From Streptomyces pilosus (GTDB taxonomy: Bacteria > Actinomycetota > Actinomycetes > Streptomycetales > Streptomycetaceae), in the NCBI RefSeq assembly GCF_014649835.1, contig NZ_BMTU01000004.1, positions 62,001 through 126,000 of the forward strand: a DNA stretch of 64,000 bases, given 5' to 3'. Shown piece after piece: positions 36,700 through 46,052 of the stretch (its first letter is position 1; each line of letters begins with the position of its first letter). The position numbers were made by a program, and so were the translations under genes. Below the pieces are notes generated by a model. The model searched no databases and had not been told where the DNA came from. It was given only the letters and a program-made list of their open reading frames with translations.

Positions 36700-38325
36700 A
36701 TGTCCGCTCCAGCGCCGTCCCCGCTGGTCATCGTCGACGCCGAGCCCCTGCCCCGGCAGGAGGAGGTCCTCACCGAGCCGGCGCTCGCCTTCTTGGCCGC
36801 ACTGCACCGGCGGTTCACGCCCCGGCGTGACGAACTGCTGGCCCGCCGCGCGGAACGCCGCGCCGAGATCGCCCGCACCGGCACGCTCGGCTTCCTCCCG
36901 GAGACCGCCGCGATCCGCGCGGACGACTCCTGGCGGGTGGCGCCCGCCCCCGAGGCCCTCGACGACCGCCGTGTCGAGATCACCGGCCCCACCGACCGCA
37001 GGATGACCGTCAACGCCCTCAACTCCGGTGCGCGGGTGTGGCTGGCGGACTTCGAGGACGCCTCGTCGCCCACCTGGGAGAACGTGGTCACCGGCCAGCT
37101 CAGCCTGATCGACGCCCACACCCGGACCATCGACTTCACCGACCCGGTGTCCGGCAGGTCCTACGCCCTGCGACCCGACGGGGAACTGGCGACGGTCGTC
37201 GTGCGCCCGCGCGGCTGGCACCTGGACGAGCGGCACCTCACGGACCCGGACGGCACCCCGGTGCCCGGCGCGCTCGTCGACTTCGGCCTGTACTTCTTCC
37301 ACAACGCCGAGCGGCTGGCCGAGCGCGGCAGGGGCCCGTACTTCTACCTCCCCAAGACGGAGTCCCACCTGGAGGCCCGGCTGTGGAACGAGGTCTTCGT
37401 CGTCGCCCAGGAGTACCTGGGCATCCCCCGCGGCACCGTCCGCGCCACCGTCCTGATCGAGACGATCACGGCCGCCTACGAGATGGAGGAGATCCTCTAC
37501 GAACTGCGCGAGCACGCCTCGGGGCTGAACGCGGGCCGCTGGGACTACCTCTTCTCCCTCATCAAGAACTTCCGCGACGGCGGGCCGAAGTTCGTCCTCC
37601 CGGACCGCAACGCGGTCACCATGACGGCCCCCTTCATGCGCGCCTACACCGAACTCCTCGTACGCACCTGCCACAAGCGCGGGGCGCACGCCATCGGCGG
37701 CATGGCGGCCTTCATCCCCTCCCGCCGGGACCCGGAGGTCAACAAGGTCGCCTTCGAGAAGGTCCGCGCCGACAAGGACCGCGAGGCGGACGACGGCTTC
37801 GACGGCTCCTGGGTCGCCCACCCCGACCTGGTGCCGATCGCCATGGAGTCCTTCGACCGCGTGCTCGGCGACCGGCCGCACCAGAAGGACCGCCTCCGCG
37901 AGGACGTCGACGTCCGCGCCGAGGACCTCATCGCCGTCGACACCCTGGACGCCAGGCCGACGTACGCGGGTCTGGTCAACGCGGTGCAGGTCGGCATCCG
38001 CTACATCGAGGCCTGGCTGCGCGGACTGGGCGCGGTCGCCATCTTCCACCTGATGGAGGACGCCGCCACCGCGGAGATCTCCCGCTCCCAGATCTGGCAG
38101 TGGATCAACGCGGAGGTGGTCCTGGACAACGGCGAGCGGGTCACCGCCGAGCTGGTCCGCGAGGTCGCCGCCGGGGACCTCGCGGACATCCGCGCGGAGC
38201 TCGGCGAGGAGGCGTTCGCGGCGGGCGACTGGCAGCAGGCCCACGACCTGCTGCTGCAGGTCGCCCTGGACGAGGACTACGCCGACTTCCTCACCCTGCC
38301 GGCCTACGAGCGGCTCAGGGGCTGA
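36700..38325 (+). CDS. aceB: Malate synthase A
   Basis: 541 residues, the usual size for isoform [23 protein letters not shown] near residue 107, [19 protein letters not shown] with the catalytic Arg near residue 248, [17 protein letters not shown], and [17 protein letters not shown] with the general-base Asp are all present. It condenses glyoxylate with acetyl-CoA to malate. No isocitrate lyase is adjacent; the glyoxylate here would come from allantoicase/ureidoglycolate breakdown, which makes it the exit of the ureide pathway. GGAAG precedes the ATG. Confidence 0.97.
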   Translation: MSAPAPSPLVIVDAEPLPRQEEVLTEPALAFLAALHRRFTPRRDELLARRAERRAEIARTGTLGFLPETAAIRADDSWRVAPAPEALDDRRVEITGPTDRRMTVNALNSGARVWLADFEDASSPTWENVVTGQLSLIDAHTRTIDFTDPVSGRSYALRPDGELATVVVRPRGWHLDERHLTDPDGTPVPGALVDFGLYFFHNAERLAERGRGPYFYLPKTESHLEARLWNEVFVVAQEYLGIPRGTVRATVLIETITAAYEMEEILYELREHASGLNAGRWDYLFSLIKNFRDGGPKFVLPDRNAVTMTAPFMRAYTELLVRTCHKRGAHAIGGMAAFIPSRRDPEVNKVAFEKVRADKDREADDGFDGSWVAHPDLVPIAMESFDRVLGDRPHQKDRLREDVDVRAEDLIAVDTLDARPTYAGLVNAVQVGIRYIEAWLRGLGAVAIFHLMEDAATAEISRSQIWQWINAEVVLDNGERVTAELVREVAAGDLADIRAELGEEAFAAGDWQQAHDLLLQVALDEDYADFLTLPAYERLRG

Positions 38326-38356
38326 GCCCCGCGGCCGGGCGGGGCGGCCCGCCGGG

Positions 38357-39292
38357 TCACCCGCCCGGGCGCGGCCGTCCGCCCAGGTGGACCGACCAGT
38401 CCTGTTCCGCCGCCGGCTTGCCGTGCAGGTCAGGGACGCGTTTGAGCCAGTCCGGCCGCCCCCGCCGGGTCCGCGCCGCCCGCCGGGCGTTCTCCTCGGC
38501 GAGTTCCCGCGCACCGGGGAAGTCGGTGGGCAGCCAGGACGCCGAGGACCGTACGCGCGCGTGCAGGTAGGCCACGTACGCGTCCCTGACCTCGTCGGGC
38601 GTGGCGAAGCGCGGGTCGCCGGCCAGCCAGTCGTCGGGCACCTCCGCGGCGACGGACCGCAGCAGCCCCTCGGTCACCTTCGGCGCCAGCTCCGCGTCCG
38701 CCGCCCGGACGTCGGGCCCGTACCGGCCGAGGGCGTGGTGCCGGAAGTCGTACGCCTTGGCGGGGTCGGAGCCCTCCCAGCGGTGGTGGAACACGAGCGC
38801 GGCACCGTGGTCGATGAGCCAGAGCCGCGGTGGCGCGACACCGAGCGTCGGCCACACCACCAGATTGGAACTGTGGACGGTCCGGTCCACGTTGACCGTC
38901 AGCGCGTCCAGCCAGACGATCCGCCCGGCCTCCAGCGGGTCCACGGGGAGGTCCCGGGCGACCTCCGGGGTGAAGTCCCGGGCCCCGGGCAGGTGGTCCA
39001 TGCCGAGGTTGACCCCGGCGCTGGCGGCGTGCAGGTCCCGCACCTCCTGGTGCGGCTCGGTGTCCGCGACCGCCGGGTCGAAGTGCACCAGGACCAGCTC
39101 GGGGAAGCGCAGTCCGAGCGCCCGCGCCAGCTCCCCCACGATGACCTCGGCGACCAGCGCCTTGCGCCCCTGCGCCGACCCGGTGAACTTCACGACGTAC
39201 GTGCCCAGGTCGTCGGCCTCGAACAGGCCGGGGACGGAACCGCCGGAGTGCAGGGGTTCGAGGTAGCGGACGGCGGTGACCTGCTTCAGCAT
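38357..39292 (-). CDS. HipA-like kinase domain protein
   Basis: 311 residues. LGTYVVKFTGSAQGRKALVAEVIVGELARALGLRFPELVLV resembles the N-lobe of HipA/PI3K-like kinases with the ATP-binding Lys, and VVWLDALTVNVDRTVHSSNL, WLIDHGAALVFHH correspond to catalytic and metal-binding (Asp-His) loops. No HipB-type antitoxin lies next to it, so it is not a classical toxin-antitoxin pair. The substrate is unknown. It converges with malate synthase with 31 bp between. Confidence 0.75.
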   Translation of the reverse strand: MLKQVTAVRYLEPLHSGGSVPGLFEADDLGTYVVKFTGSAQGRKALVAEVIVGELARALGLRFPELVLVHFDPAVADTEPHQEVRDLHAASAGVNLGMDHLPGARDFTPEVARDLPVDPLEAGRIVWLDALTVNVDRTVHSSNLVVWPTLGVAPPRLWLIDHGAALVFHHRWEGSDPAKAYDFRHHALGRYGPDVRAADAELAPKVTEGLLRSVAAEVPDDWLAGDPRFATPDEVRDAYVAYLHARVRSSASWLPTDFPGARELAEENARRAARTRRGRPDWLKRVPDLHGKPAAEQDWSVHLGGRPRPGG

Positions 39293-39365
39293 GCTCCCGG
39301 TCCACCCCGTCCTCGTCCGGCGTCGAAAGGGGCATGGTAACCGGGCATGACGGGCGGACGGGCGG

Positions 39366-39617
39366 TCAGGCGGGGGGACCGGCCTCTTTCCGGCGGGCGT
39401 CGGGCGCGGTGTGCGCGGCGCGCGGCGGGTGCGCGGGCACGTACTCGGGGACGTAGTGCTCGCAGTCGGGGTTGTGGCAGGGGCCCGCGGTCCACTGCGG
39501 GACGTACATGCCGAAGGTCTTGTGCCGTTCCACGACGGTGTCCACCGGGTGCCGGCACGAGCCGCACACATGCCCGGCGGGCCGGTCCCCGTCGCGGTTC
39601 ATCCGGTCGCTGCTCAT
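39366..39617 (-). CDS. Small zinc-ribbon-like protein
   Basis: 83 residues. Cys pairs in HVCGSCRHPVDTV (residues ~16-28) and GPCHNPDCEHYVPEYVP (residues ~45-61) could bind one zinc; the middle is YVPQWTAGP. The tail is Ala/Arg/Pro-rich and likely disordered. It has no clear family. 73 bp upstream of the HipA-like gene on the same strand. Confidence 0.6.
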   Translation of the reverse strand: MSSDRMNRDGDRPAGHVCGSCRHPVDTVVERHKTFGMYVPQWTAGPCHNPDCEHYVPEYVPAHPPRAAHTAPDARRKEAGPPA

Positions 39618-39668
39618 ATCAGCACTTTACGCCCGCTTTGCACTCTTCGTACAGGGGGCCGGTGCCGG

Positions 39669-40622
39669 TCACTCGTGCTCGGCCTTCTCCGGCGGGGGGC
39701 GCAGCACGCTGATCGTGACGGACGCGGCCAGCACGACGACGATGACGGCGAGGCTGACCAGCGACGGGATCTCGGGCACGGACGTGCTGATCGTCTTGTG
39801 GGCCGCCTGGAGGGTGAGCTTGACGCCGATGAAGGCGAGGATCAGGGCGAGGCCGACGCTGAGGTAGTGGAAGCGGTCCAGCAGGCCGGCGAGCATGAAG
39901 TACAGGGCGCGCAGGCCGAGGATGGCGAAGGCGTTGCTGGTGTAGACGATGAAGATGTCACTGCTGACGGCCAGGACGGCGGGCACGCTGTCGACGGCGA
40001 AGACGAGGTCGGCCGCCTCGATCGCGGCCACGACGGCCAGCAGCGGTGTCCCGACCCGTTTGCCGGCCTCCTTGACGAAGAAGTGCGGGCCCGCGTACTC
40101 GTCCTGGACGGGGATGACCTTGCGCAGCAGCCTGACCGCGAGGCTCTTGCCCGGGTCGAAGCTCTCGTCCTCACCCTTGAGGATCTTGTAGGTGCTCCAG
40201 AAGAGGATCGCCGCGAAGACGAACAGCACGGCGGTGAATTGGCTGACCACGGCCACACCGGCGGCCAGGAAGAGACCGCGGAAGACCAGGGCGCCCAGGA
40301 CACCGAGGAACAGCACGCGGTGCTGGTAGGCCCTCGGCACCTTGAAGTAGCCGAAGATGAGGGCGAAGACGAACAGGTTGTCGACGGACAGGCTCTTCTC
40401 CAGCAGCCAGGCGGTGGTGTACTCCACCCCGGCGTCCGTGCCGACCACGAGGAAGACGACGCCTCCGAAGAGGAGAGCCAGCCCGATCCACAGCGCGCTC
40501 CAGGCGGCGGCCTCACGGAAGCCGATGACATGCGCCGAGCGGTGCGCCAGGAGATCGACCGCCAGCGACACCAGCACGGTGACACCGAACACCACCCACA
40601 GCCAGAACGGCACGTCATGCAC
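39669..40622 (-). CDS. TerC family integral membrane protein
   Basis: 317 residues from the GTG at 40622, chosen because AGGAGG is 7 bases away; the GTG at 40628 abuts that site. About eight helices with the TerC signatures WLLEKSLSVDNLFVFALIFGYF and AIEAADLVFAVDSVPAVLAV, each with acidic residues inside a helix that could bind a divalent metal. The family includes manganese exporters of the UPF0016/TerC type and tellurite-resistance components. Manganese export coupled to exported metalloenzymes is an inference. No ter operon is adjacent. Confidence 0.9.
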   Translation of the reverse strand: MHDVPFWLWVVFGVTVLVSLAVDLLAHRSAHVIGFREAAAWSALWIGLALLFGGVVFLVVGTDAGVEYTTAWLLEKSLSVDNLFVFALIFGYFKVPRAYQHRVLFLGVLGALVFRGLFLAAGVAVVSQFTAVLFVFAAILFWSTYKILKGEDESFDPGKSLAVRLLRKVIPVQDEYAGPHFFVKEAGKRVGTPLLAVVAAIEAADLVFAVDSVPAVLAVSSDIFIVYTSNAFAILGLRALYFMLAGLLDRFHYLSVGLALILAFIGVKLTLQAAHKTISTSVPEIPSLVSLAVIVVVLAASVTISVLRPPPEKAEHE

Positions 40623-40703
40623 AAGCACGCCTCCTCGGGCGCGGTCTGCCGGAAACGTCCTCTCAGAGTCTGGGGCATCCGGCGGGTTGCCGCCTGTTCG
40701 CCC

Positions 40704-42272
40704 TCATCCGGCGGCCAGCGGGCTGGGCAGCGGCCGGTAGCGGGCGTCGGCGCCGTCCGCCCCGGTCCAGCGCAGCAGGAGGTTGGTCTTGGCGGGGAGG
40801 GTCGGGGCGGCGAGGAGGGCGGGGATCTCGGGGAGGTCGTGGCGGGCCAGTTCGCGGCGGACGGCGGGCCAGGGGTCGAGGCCGGGGTGGTGGTCGGCCA
40901 GGGCGGCGGCGATCTCCATGAGGTGGTTGACGACCAGGCAGTACACCAGCCGCTCCCAGCCGTCCGCCCGGGACACCGTGGGCAGCGGCGCCGCCCCGGC
41001 GGCCCCCGGGAGGAGCTTGACGCCCTCGGCGTCCCGGAAGAGGGCCTGGACGGGCATGCCGTCCGGGCCGGTGGCGATCAGGGTGTTCTGGAGGTGGGCC
41101 TCCAGGACGACGCCGTGCTCGGCGAAGGCCGTCAGGGCCGGGGGCACCACGTGCTCCAGATATCTCTCCCACCACTGGGCCGGGTGGGGGGTGCGGGCGA
41201 GCGGGCTCCCGTCGAAGCCCTCGGCCAGCGCCGCCGCGAGGCAGGGGGTCGCACCCGGCACGACATGACCGCGCAGTCCGTCGCGCACGACGACGGCCAG
41301 TTGTTCGAAGGCGAAGTCCGCGGTGCGGTGACCCCGGTCGCTGAGCCAGGCGGGGGCCCCGGGGCCGTCGAAGGCGGCGAAGGCGCGGCGGACGGCCGTG
41401 TCGGTCCCGTGCAGTCTCCGCAGGTCGTGACGCCACAGCCGGCGGATGTCGTTGGTGATGCGCACATCGAGGCTGAACTTGAGGAACAGGTCGTCGCCGG
41501 GCGCGTACACCGTGCGGATCGCCGCGGTGGGCCACACCGGGGAGGTGGTCGTGCCCAGCTCGATGAGGCGGCCGTCGGCGAAGGCGGGGGCGAGGTCGCG
41601 GGCGGCGAGGCCGAGCTGCCAGGGGTGTGCGGGCAGCAGGCGGTAGCCCGGCGGGGCGGTGCCCAGGCGGTCGAGGGCGGCGGTGTCGCCGTCCTCCACC
41701 ACCGTGTCCTCGCGCACGGCCAGCAGCGCCAGCGGGAAACGGGCGTGCGCCTCGGGCGCGTAGGGCAGCCAGCCGGCCGCGGGGCCGCCGCCCCTCGCCT
41801 TCGGGGCGGGGTGGTGGGGGTGGCCGGTGAGCAGGGACTGCTCGGAGCGCACGTAGGGGTCGTCGGGCGGGGCGGTCCGGGCGCGGGCGTCGAGCAGGGC
41901 GGCCACCGCGTCCCGGCTGTCGAGCATCTCGGCGGGCAGTTCACGGTTGGCCAGGCCGGTGTGCCGGCGCAGTTCCTCGGCGACGAGGGCGACCAGTCCG
42001 GGGTGGCCGAGGCGGTGCCAGGCGCCCGCGGTGAACACCTCGGGCGCCGCGGGGCGGCGGGTGCCCCGCACCCTCAGCAGCCGGCCCGTACCGGGGAGCC
42101 GGTACGTGCTGCGGGCGTGCGGGTCCCGGTCCGGTCCCGGCCCGGGCAGCGGCTCGGCCACCTCGCGCAGCAGGCAGTTCAGCAGCGGCACGGCCGCATG
42201 GGCGTCGGCCCGTGCGGCCGGGCCCGCGGGGCTCGCCGCGTGGTCGTCCGCGGGCGGGGGCATGAGGTCCAC
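40704..42272 (-). CDS. NIS siderophore synthetase, IucA/IucC family (1)
   Basis: 522 residues from the GTG at 42272 (11 bases after GGGA); the ATG at 42263 is an alternative. The adenylation motif is LTGHPHHPAPKARGG near residue 153; LLPAHPWQLGL follows, as do KFSLDVRITNDIRRL and HGVVLEAHLQNTLI with the catalytic HLQN segment, and the C-terminal FhuF-like part ends LPAKTNLLLRW. It activates a carboxylate such as citrate as an acyl-adenylate for condensation with an amine or alcohol. It is divergent from a second synthetase; no ornithine/lysine hydroxylase or decarboxylase lies near. Confidence 0.92.
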   Translation of the reverse strand: MDLMPPPADDHAASPAGPAARADAHAAVPLLNCLLREVAEPLPGPGPDRDPHARSTYRLPGTGRLLRVRGTRRPAAPEVFTAGAWHRLGHPGLVALVAEELRRHTGLANRELPAEMLDSRDAVAALLDARARTAPPDDPYVRSEQSLLTGHPHHPAPKARGGGPAAGWLPYAPEAHARFPLALLAVREDTVVEDGDTAALDRLGTAPPGYRLLPAHPWQLGLAARDLAPAFADGRLIELGTTTSPVWPTAAIRTVYAPGDDLFLKFSLDVRITNDIRRLWRHDLRRLHGTDTAVRRAFAAFDGPGAPAWLSDRGHRTADFAFEQLAVVVRDGLRGHVVPGATPCLAAALAEGFDGSPLARTPHPAQWWERYLEHVVPPALTAFAEHGVVLEAHLQNTLIATGPDGMPVQALFRDAEGVKLLPGAAGAAPLPTVSRADGWERLVYCLVVNHLMEIAAALADHHPGLDPWPAVRRELARHDLPEIPALLAAPTLPAKTNLLLRWTGADGADARYRPLPSPLAAG

Positions 42273-42371
42273 GCGTTCTGGTTCCCTACGGTCTGTACGG
42301 CGGAGACGATCAGTATGTCTGCCGCCGTCCCCCCGTTCGTCCCGTCCTGTACGTACCCGAGGAGACCGCCC

Positions 42372-43877
42372 GTGCACCGACCCCCGACCGCCGAGGCCGA
42401 GATCGCCGACGAGCTGGCCTCGGTACGGCCCGGTCTCGCCGCCGGGTACGCGGAAGGGCTCCCCGGTGCCCGCGCGGCCGTGCTGACCCGGCTGTGGCGC
42501 GGTCTCGCGCACGAGCCGCTGCCCTGGGTCACCCGGCGGGAACCGGGACGCGAGGGGCTCACGCTGCGCCTGGCGGACGGGCGCCGGCTGCACGGCCCGC
42601 GGGCCGACCCGTACACGACCGCCGGCCATGTCACGACCGTACGGCTGGACGGGGCGGCGTACGGCGACCCGGCGCGGCTGATGACGGAGCTGGCCGTACC
42701 GCACTCGGCGGTGTTCGCCGCCGAACTCGGGCACAGCGTCGCGTCGTTGGCGCTCTCGCGGGCGGGGCGGCATCGTCACCCGGAGGAGTGGCCGGCCCGG
42801 GACTGGGAGTGGGAGCAGCGGGTGACCGACGGACACCCCTTCCACCCCAACTGCCGTTCCCGGCCCGGATTCTCCGTGGCGGAGCAGCTCGCTTACGGGC
42901 CCGAGCACCGGCCGGTGGTGGAGCTGGAGCTGATGCCGGTGCCGGCCGGGGAGTGCCTGGTGACCGGGGAGTGGCCGCGGTGGCTGCGGGAGGCGGGACG
43001 GCTGCTCGTCCCGGTGCATCCGTGGCAGGCGGCCCACGTGCTGAAGCGGACGGGTGAGGGGCGGCTCGCGGCGCATCCGCTGATGGCGCTGCGCACCCTC
43101 GCGCTGCCGGACGGACCGCACGTCAAGACGGCGCTGAGCGCCCGGCTGACGTCCTCGGTGCGGGACATCTCGCTGGGTTCGGTCGCCGCGTCCGCGGTGC
43201 TGTCGGACTTCGGGGAGGCGGTGGCGGCGCGGACGGACGGACTGCTGCACATCACCCGCACCCGCGGCGCGGTGGCCGCCGGGTCGCCCGATCTCGCGGC
43301 GGTGCTGCGCGAGTCGCCGCGGGCTTACGCGGCGGACGGGGAGCGGGTGGTGCCGGTGGCGGCGCTGGCGACCACCGGACTGCCCCGCTCACCGGCCTGG
43401 TTGAGCCGCTTCACCGCGCTCGCCCTGACCGTCGGGCTGCGGCTGCTGGAGCTGGGGGTGGCGCTGGAGGCACACGGCCAGAACCTGCTCGTGGTGCTGT
43501 CGGAGGACGGGGACCCGGTGCGGCTGGTCTACCGCGACCTGGCCGATCTGCGGGTGGGCCCGGCGCGGCTGGCCCGGCACGGCGTCCCCCTTCCCGCGCT
43601 GCCCGAGCGCATGGTCACGGACGACGAACGCGTGCTGCGGCGCAAGCTGTTCGGCTCGCTGGTGGCGGGCGCGCTGGCGGGGACGGCGGGGTCCGGGCCG
43701 GCGCTGCGGGCGGCGCTGGAGAGCGTCGTGCGGGAGCTGCCGCGCACCCCGGACCTGGCCGCGCTGACCGGTGAGCCGCTGCCGGCGAAGGCGCTGACGC
43801 TGATGCGCCTGTCGCCGCGCACATCCGGGGACCAGTGGGCGGACCTTCCCAATCCGCTGCGCGACGACGCCTGGTGA
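42372..43877 (+). CDS. NIS siderophore synthetase, IucA/IucC family (2)
   Basis: 501 residues; GTG at 42372 follows GAGGAG, which decides against the upstream ATG at 42315. Motifs: DGHPFHPNCRSRPGFS (here Arg replaces the usual Lys of HPxHPxxKxR), LLVPVHPWQAAHVL, KTALSARLTSSVRDIS, EAHGQNLLVVL and LVYRDLADLRVGP. The two synthetases differ in length and motifs, so they probably act on different carboxyls or intermediates of one siderophore. No DmdR-type iron box was found in the 99-bp gap between their starts. Confidence 0.9.
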   Translation: MHRPPTAEAEIADELASVRPGLAAGYAEGLPGARAAVLTRLWRGLAHEPLPWVTRREPGREGLTLRLADGRRLHGPRADPYTTAGHVTTVRLDGAAYGDPARLMTELAVPHSAVFAAELGHSVASLALSRAGRHRHPEEWPARDWEWEQRVTDGHPFHPNCRSRPGFSVAEQLAYGPEHRPVVELELMPVPAGECLVTGEWPRWLREAGRLLVPVHPWQAAHVLKRTGEGRLAAHPLMALRTLALPDGPHVKTALSARLTSSVRDISLGSVAASAVLSDFGEAVAARTDGLLHITRTRGAVAAGSPDLAAVLRESPRAYAADGERVVPVAALATTGLPRSPAWLSRFTALALTVGLRLLELGVALEAHGQNLLVVLSEDGDPVRLVYRDLADLRVGPARLARHGVPLPALPERMVTDDERVLRRKLFGSLVAGALAGTAGSGPALRAALESVVRELPRTPDLAALTGEPLPAKALTLMRLSPRTSGDQWADLPNPLRDDAW

Positions 43878-43922
43878 CACCCCGTTTTGGAACCCGGCAC
43901 CCCTGATCAATAGGATCCGCCG

Positions 43923-45197
43923 ATGATCAGAAGAAAACGGCCGGTGGCAGGCGCCTGCGCCCTGCTCGCCGCACTGACGGCCGGGCTCGCCTTCCCGGCC
44001 GGGGCGGCCGCCGACGAACCCGCGGGCCGGGACGCGCCCAAGGTCAATCTGCTCCTCGACGTGAGTGGCTCGATGCGGGCCAAGGACATCGACGGCCAGT
44101 CCCGGATGGCGGCGGCGAAGCAGGCGTTCAACGAGGTGCTGGACGCGACGCCGGAGGAGGTCGAACTGGGCATCCGGACGCTCGGCGCCGACTACGCCGG
44201 CGACGACCGCAAGGAGGGCTGCAAGGACACCGCGCAGCTCTACCCGGTCGGCCCCCTGGACCGCACCGAGGCCAAGACCGCGGTGGCCACCCTGGCGCCG
44301 ACCGGCTGGACGCCCATCGGCCCGGCGCTGCTGAAGGCGGCCGACGACCTCGGAGGCGGCGACGGCTCCAAGCGCATCGTTCTGATCAGCGACGGCGAGG
44401 ACACCTGCGCCCCGCTCGACCCGTGCGAGGTGGCCCGGGAGATCGCGGCCAAGGGCATCGGCCTGACCATCGACACCCTGGGCCTGGTGCCCAATGCCAA
44501 GCTCAGCCGGCAGCTCAGCTGCATCGCGGAGGCGACCGGCGGCACCTACGCCTCGGTCGAGCACCAGGACGAACTCACCGACCGGGTCAACGAACTGGTG
44601 GACCGGGCGGCCGAACCCGTGGTCACTCCGGTGGCCGTGCAGGGTGCCGACGCGTGCGCTAAGGCGCCCACGGTGGAGTCCGGCCTCTACACCGACCGCG
44701 AGGAGTTCGGTCAGCAGCGCTGGTACCGGGTGGAGCTGCTCGCCGGGCAGGAGCTGCGGGCCTCGGTGAGCGTGGCGGCGGACCGCGCGGTGCGGCCGGA
44801 CCACGGCGTGCTGCTGCGGGCCGTCACGGTGCACGGCCGGGAGATCGTGCGGGGCGAGGCCGCGGGCAACGGCCGTACGGACGTCCTGTCCACCGGTCTG
44901 CGGTACCCGAAGCCCGAGCGGGACGACGACGACGGCGACAAGCCGGCCGCCGAGGTGGTGTGCCTGGCGGTGACCCACTCCTTCTCGGCGGACGCCGGGG
45001 TGAAGACCACCCCCGGTCTGCCGCTGGAACTGACCGTCGACGTCGTGGACGGCCCGGACGGCGCGAGCGACGTGGCGTCCTTCGGTCTCGGCCGGGGCTG
45101 GTGGCTGCTCGGCGCGCTGGTCGTGACCGGTTTCGTCGCCGGTCTGCTCTGGGGCTGGCTGTCCCGCTGGCGGTTCGCTGTCTGGAGGACCCACTGA
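43923..45197 (+). CDS. Exported von Willebrand factor A protein with C-terminal membrane anchor
   Basis: 424 residues. A signal peptide (RPVAGACALLAALTAGLAFPAGAAA) precedes a VWA domain at ~40-215 with an intact metal-ion site: VNLLLDVSGSMRAKD (DxSxS), a Thr in PTGWTPIGPALL and VLISDGEDTC. A second beta-rich domain (about 235-385) and a helix (GWWLLGALVVTGFVAGLLWGWLSRW) end the protein. Such proteins display a ligand-binding domain on the outer membrane face. The stop shares a base with the start of the next gene (TGATG). Confidence 0.88.
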   Translation: MIRRKRPVAGACALLAALTAGLAFPAGAAADEPAGRDAPKVNLLLDVSGSMRAKDIDGQSRMAAAKQAFNEVLDATPEEVELGIRTLGADYAGDDRKEGCKDTAQLYPVGPLDRTEAKTAVATLAPTGWTPIGPALLKAADDLGGGDGSKRIVLISDGEDTCAPLDPCEVAREIAAKGIGLTIDTLGLVPNAKLSRQLSCIAEATGGTYASVEHQDELTDRVNELVDRAAEPVVTPVAVQGADACAKAPTVESGLYTDREEFGQQRWYRVELLAGQELRASVSVAADRAVRPDHGVLLRAVTVHGREIVRGEAAGNGRTDVLSTGLRYPKPERDDDDGDKPAAEVVCLAVTHSFSADAGVKTTPGLPLELTVDVVDGPDGASDVASFGLGRGWWLLGALVVTGFVAGLLWGWLSRWRFAVWRTH

Positions 45198-46006
45198 TGC
45201 GCGCGATACGTGTACTGGGCACGGCCCTGCTGACGCTCGGACTGGCCGCGGCCCCCGCTGCGGCCGACTCCTCGCCCTCGCCGGAGGCGTCCGGGGAGGC
45301 TGAGGGCCCCACCCGCGCGGGCACCTCGTTCCGTACCGCGACGGAGGTCGAGCAGGGGCTGACCGCCACCGCGCGCGCCTCCACGGGCGACTACCTGTAC
45401 TGGTCCTTCCCCGCGGACGCCGGACAGCGCCCCACGGTGCGGGCGACGGTGAAGCTGCCGGAGAGCCACGCGGCCGAGACCTGGCAGGTCGACGTGTACG
45501 ACGGTCTGCGCCGCCGCCAGGCCTGCCAGTACGGGGCGCAGACCCGCACAGCGGCCCCCGGCGCGCCCTCGGTGGAGCTGGAGTGCGTGCTGCGCACGGT
45601 CCGCGCCTGGTCGGAGCCGTGGGCCGACGACCCGCTGCCGGGCACGTACTACGTGCGGCTCACCGCGCTCAGGCTGTCGACGTCCGACCTGGGGCAGCCG
45701 GTCTCCGCCGAACTGCGGGTGGAGTCCCAGGACATGGGCGGCGCGGCGGCGGTGGACGGCACGCTGTCCGAACCGCTGGTGCCGGGCATCGCGATCCGTG
45801 CGGAGCAGGACCTGGCGGAGGACGACGACTCGCCCACCGCGGTCCTGGCCGGCCTGGAACCGGAGGACGGCTGGACGTCCGGCTGGTGGTCCGACCGCTG
45901 GATCTGGACCGCCGCGGGCGGCGCGCTGGCCGCGCTCGCCGGTGTCGCCGGCTACCGCCTGACGAGGGGTTCCGGGCGTCCGCCCGGAGTGCCGCCGACG
46001 GCGTGA
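45197..46006 (+). CDS. Exported membrane-anchored partner of the VWA protein
   Basis: 269 residues. Signal peptide (VLGTALLTLGLAAAPAAAD), an exported domain of ~200 residues, then an anchoring helix (WTAAGGALAALAGVAGY). The exported part (GDYLYWSFPADAGQRPTVRATVKLPE) resembles the second domain of the upstream VWA protein (QQRWYRVELLAGQELRASVSVA), so the pair may share an Ig-like or pre-peptidase-like fold. Function unknown; coupling implies a two-component surface complex. Confidence 0.75.
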   Translation: MRAIRVLGTALLTLGLAAAPAAADSSPSPEASGEAEGPTRAGTSFRTATEVEQGLTATARASTGDYLYWSFPADAGQRPTVRATVKLPESHAAETWQVDVYDGLRRRQACQYGAQTRTAAPGAPSVELECVLRTVRAWSEPWADDPLPGTYYVRLTALRLSTSDLGQPVSAELRVESQDMGGAAAVDGTLSEPLVPGIAIRAEQDLAEDDDSPTAVLAGLEPEDGWTSGWWSDRWIWTAAGGALAALAGVAGYRLTRGSGRPPGVPPTA

Positions 46007-46014
46007 CACCCTCC

Positions 46015-46043
46015 CGGAAGGCCCGCCCCGTGCGGGCCTTCCG
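46015..46043. terminator. Strong bidirectional hairpin
   Basis: CGGAAGGCCCGC (46015-46026) and its perfect complement (46032-46043) enclose a 5-base loop, in the 46-bp gap between the converging VWA-partner and HxlR genes. Confidence 0.8.
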
Positions 46044-46052
46044 CCGTTCCCC

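Noticed and set aside
38357..39292. HipA-type toxin-antitoxin module
   Set aside because: No HipB-like DNA-binding antitoxin gene flanks the kinase-like gene; the adjacent small zinc-ribbon protein has no helix-turn-helix.
42273..42371. Iron-regulator (DmdR/DtxR) box between the two siderophore synthetases
   Set aside because: No 19-bp TTAGGTTAGGCTCACCTAA-like palindrome is present in the gap.
39411..43877. A continuous + strand frame of nearly 1,490 codons
   Set aside because: Only its last 501 codons encode the second IucA/IucC synthetase; the rest is antisense to TerC and the first synthetase and reflects the lack of stop codons in high-GC DNA.
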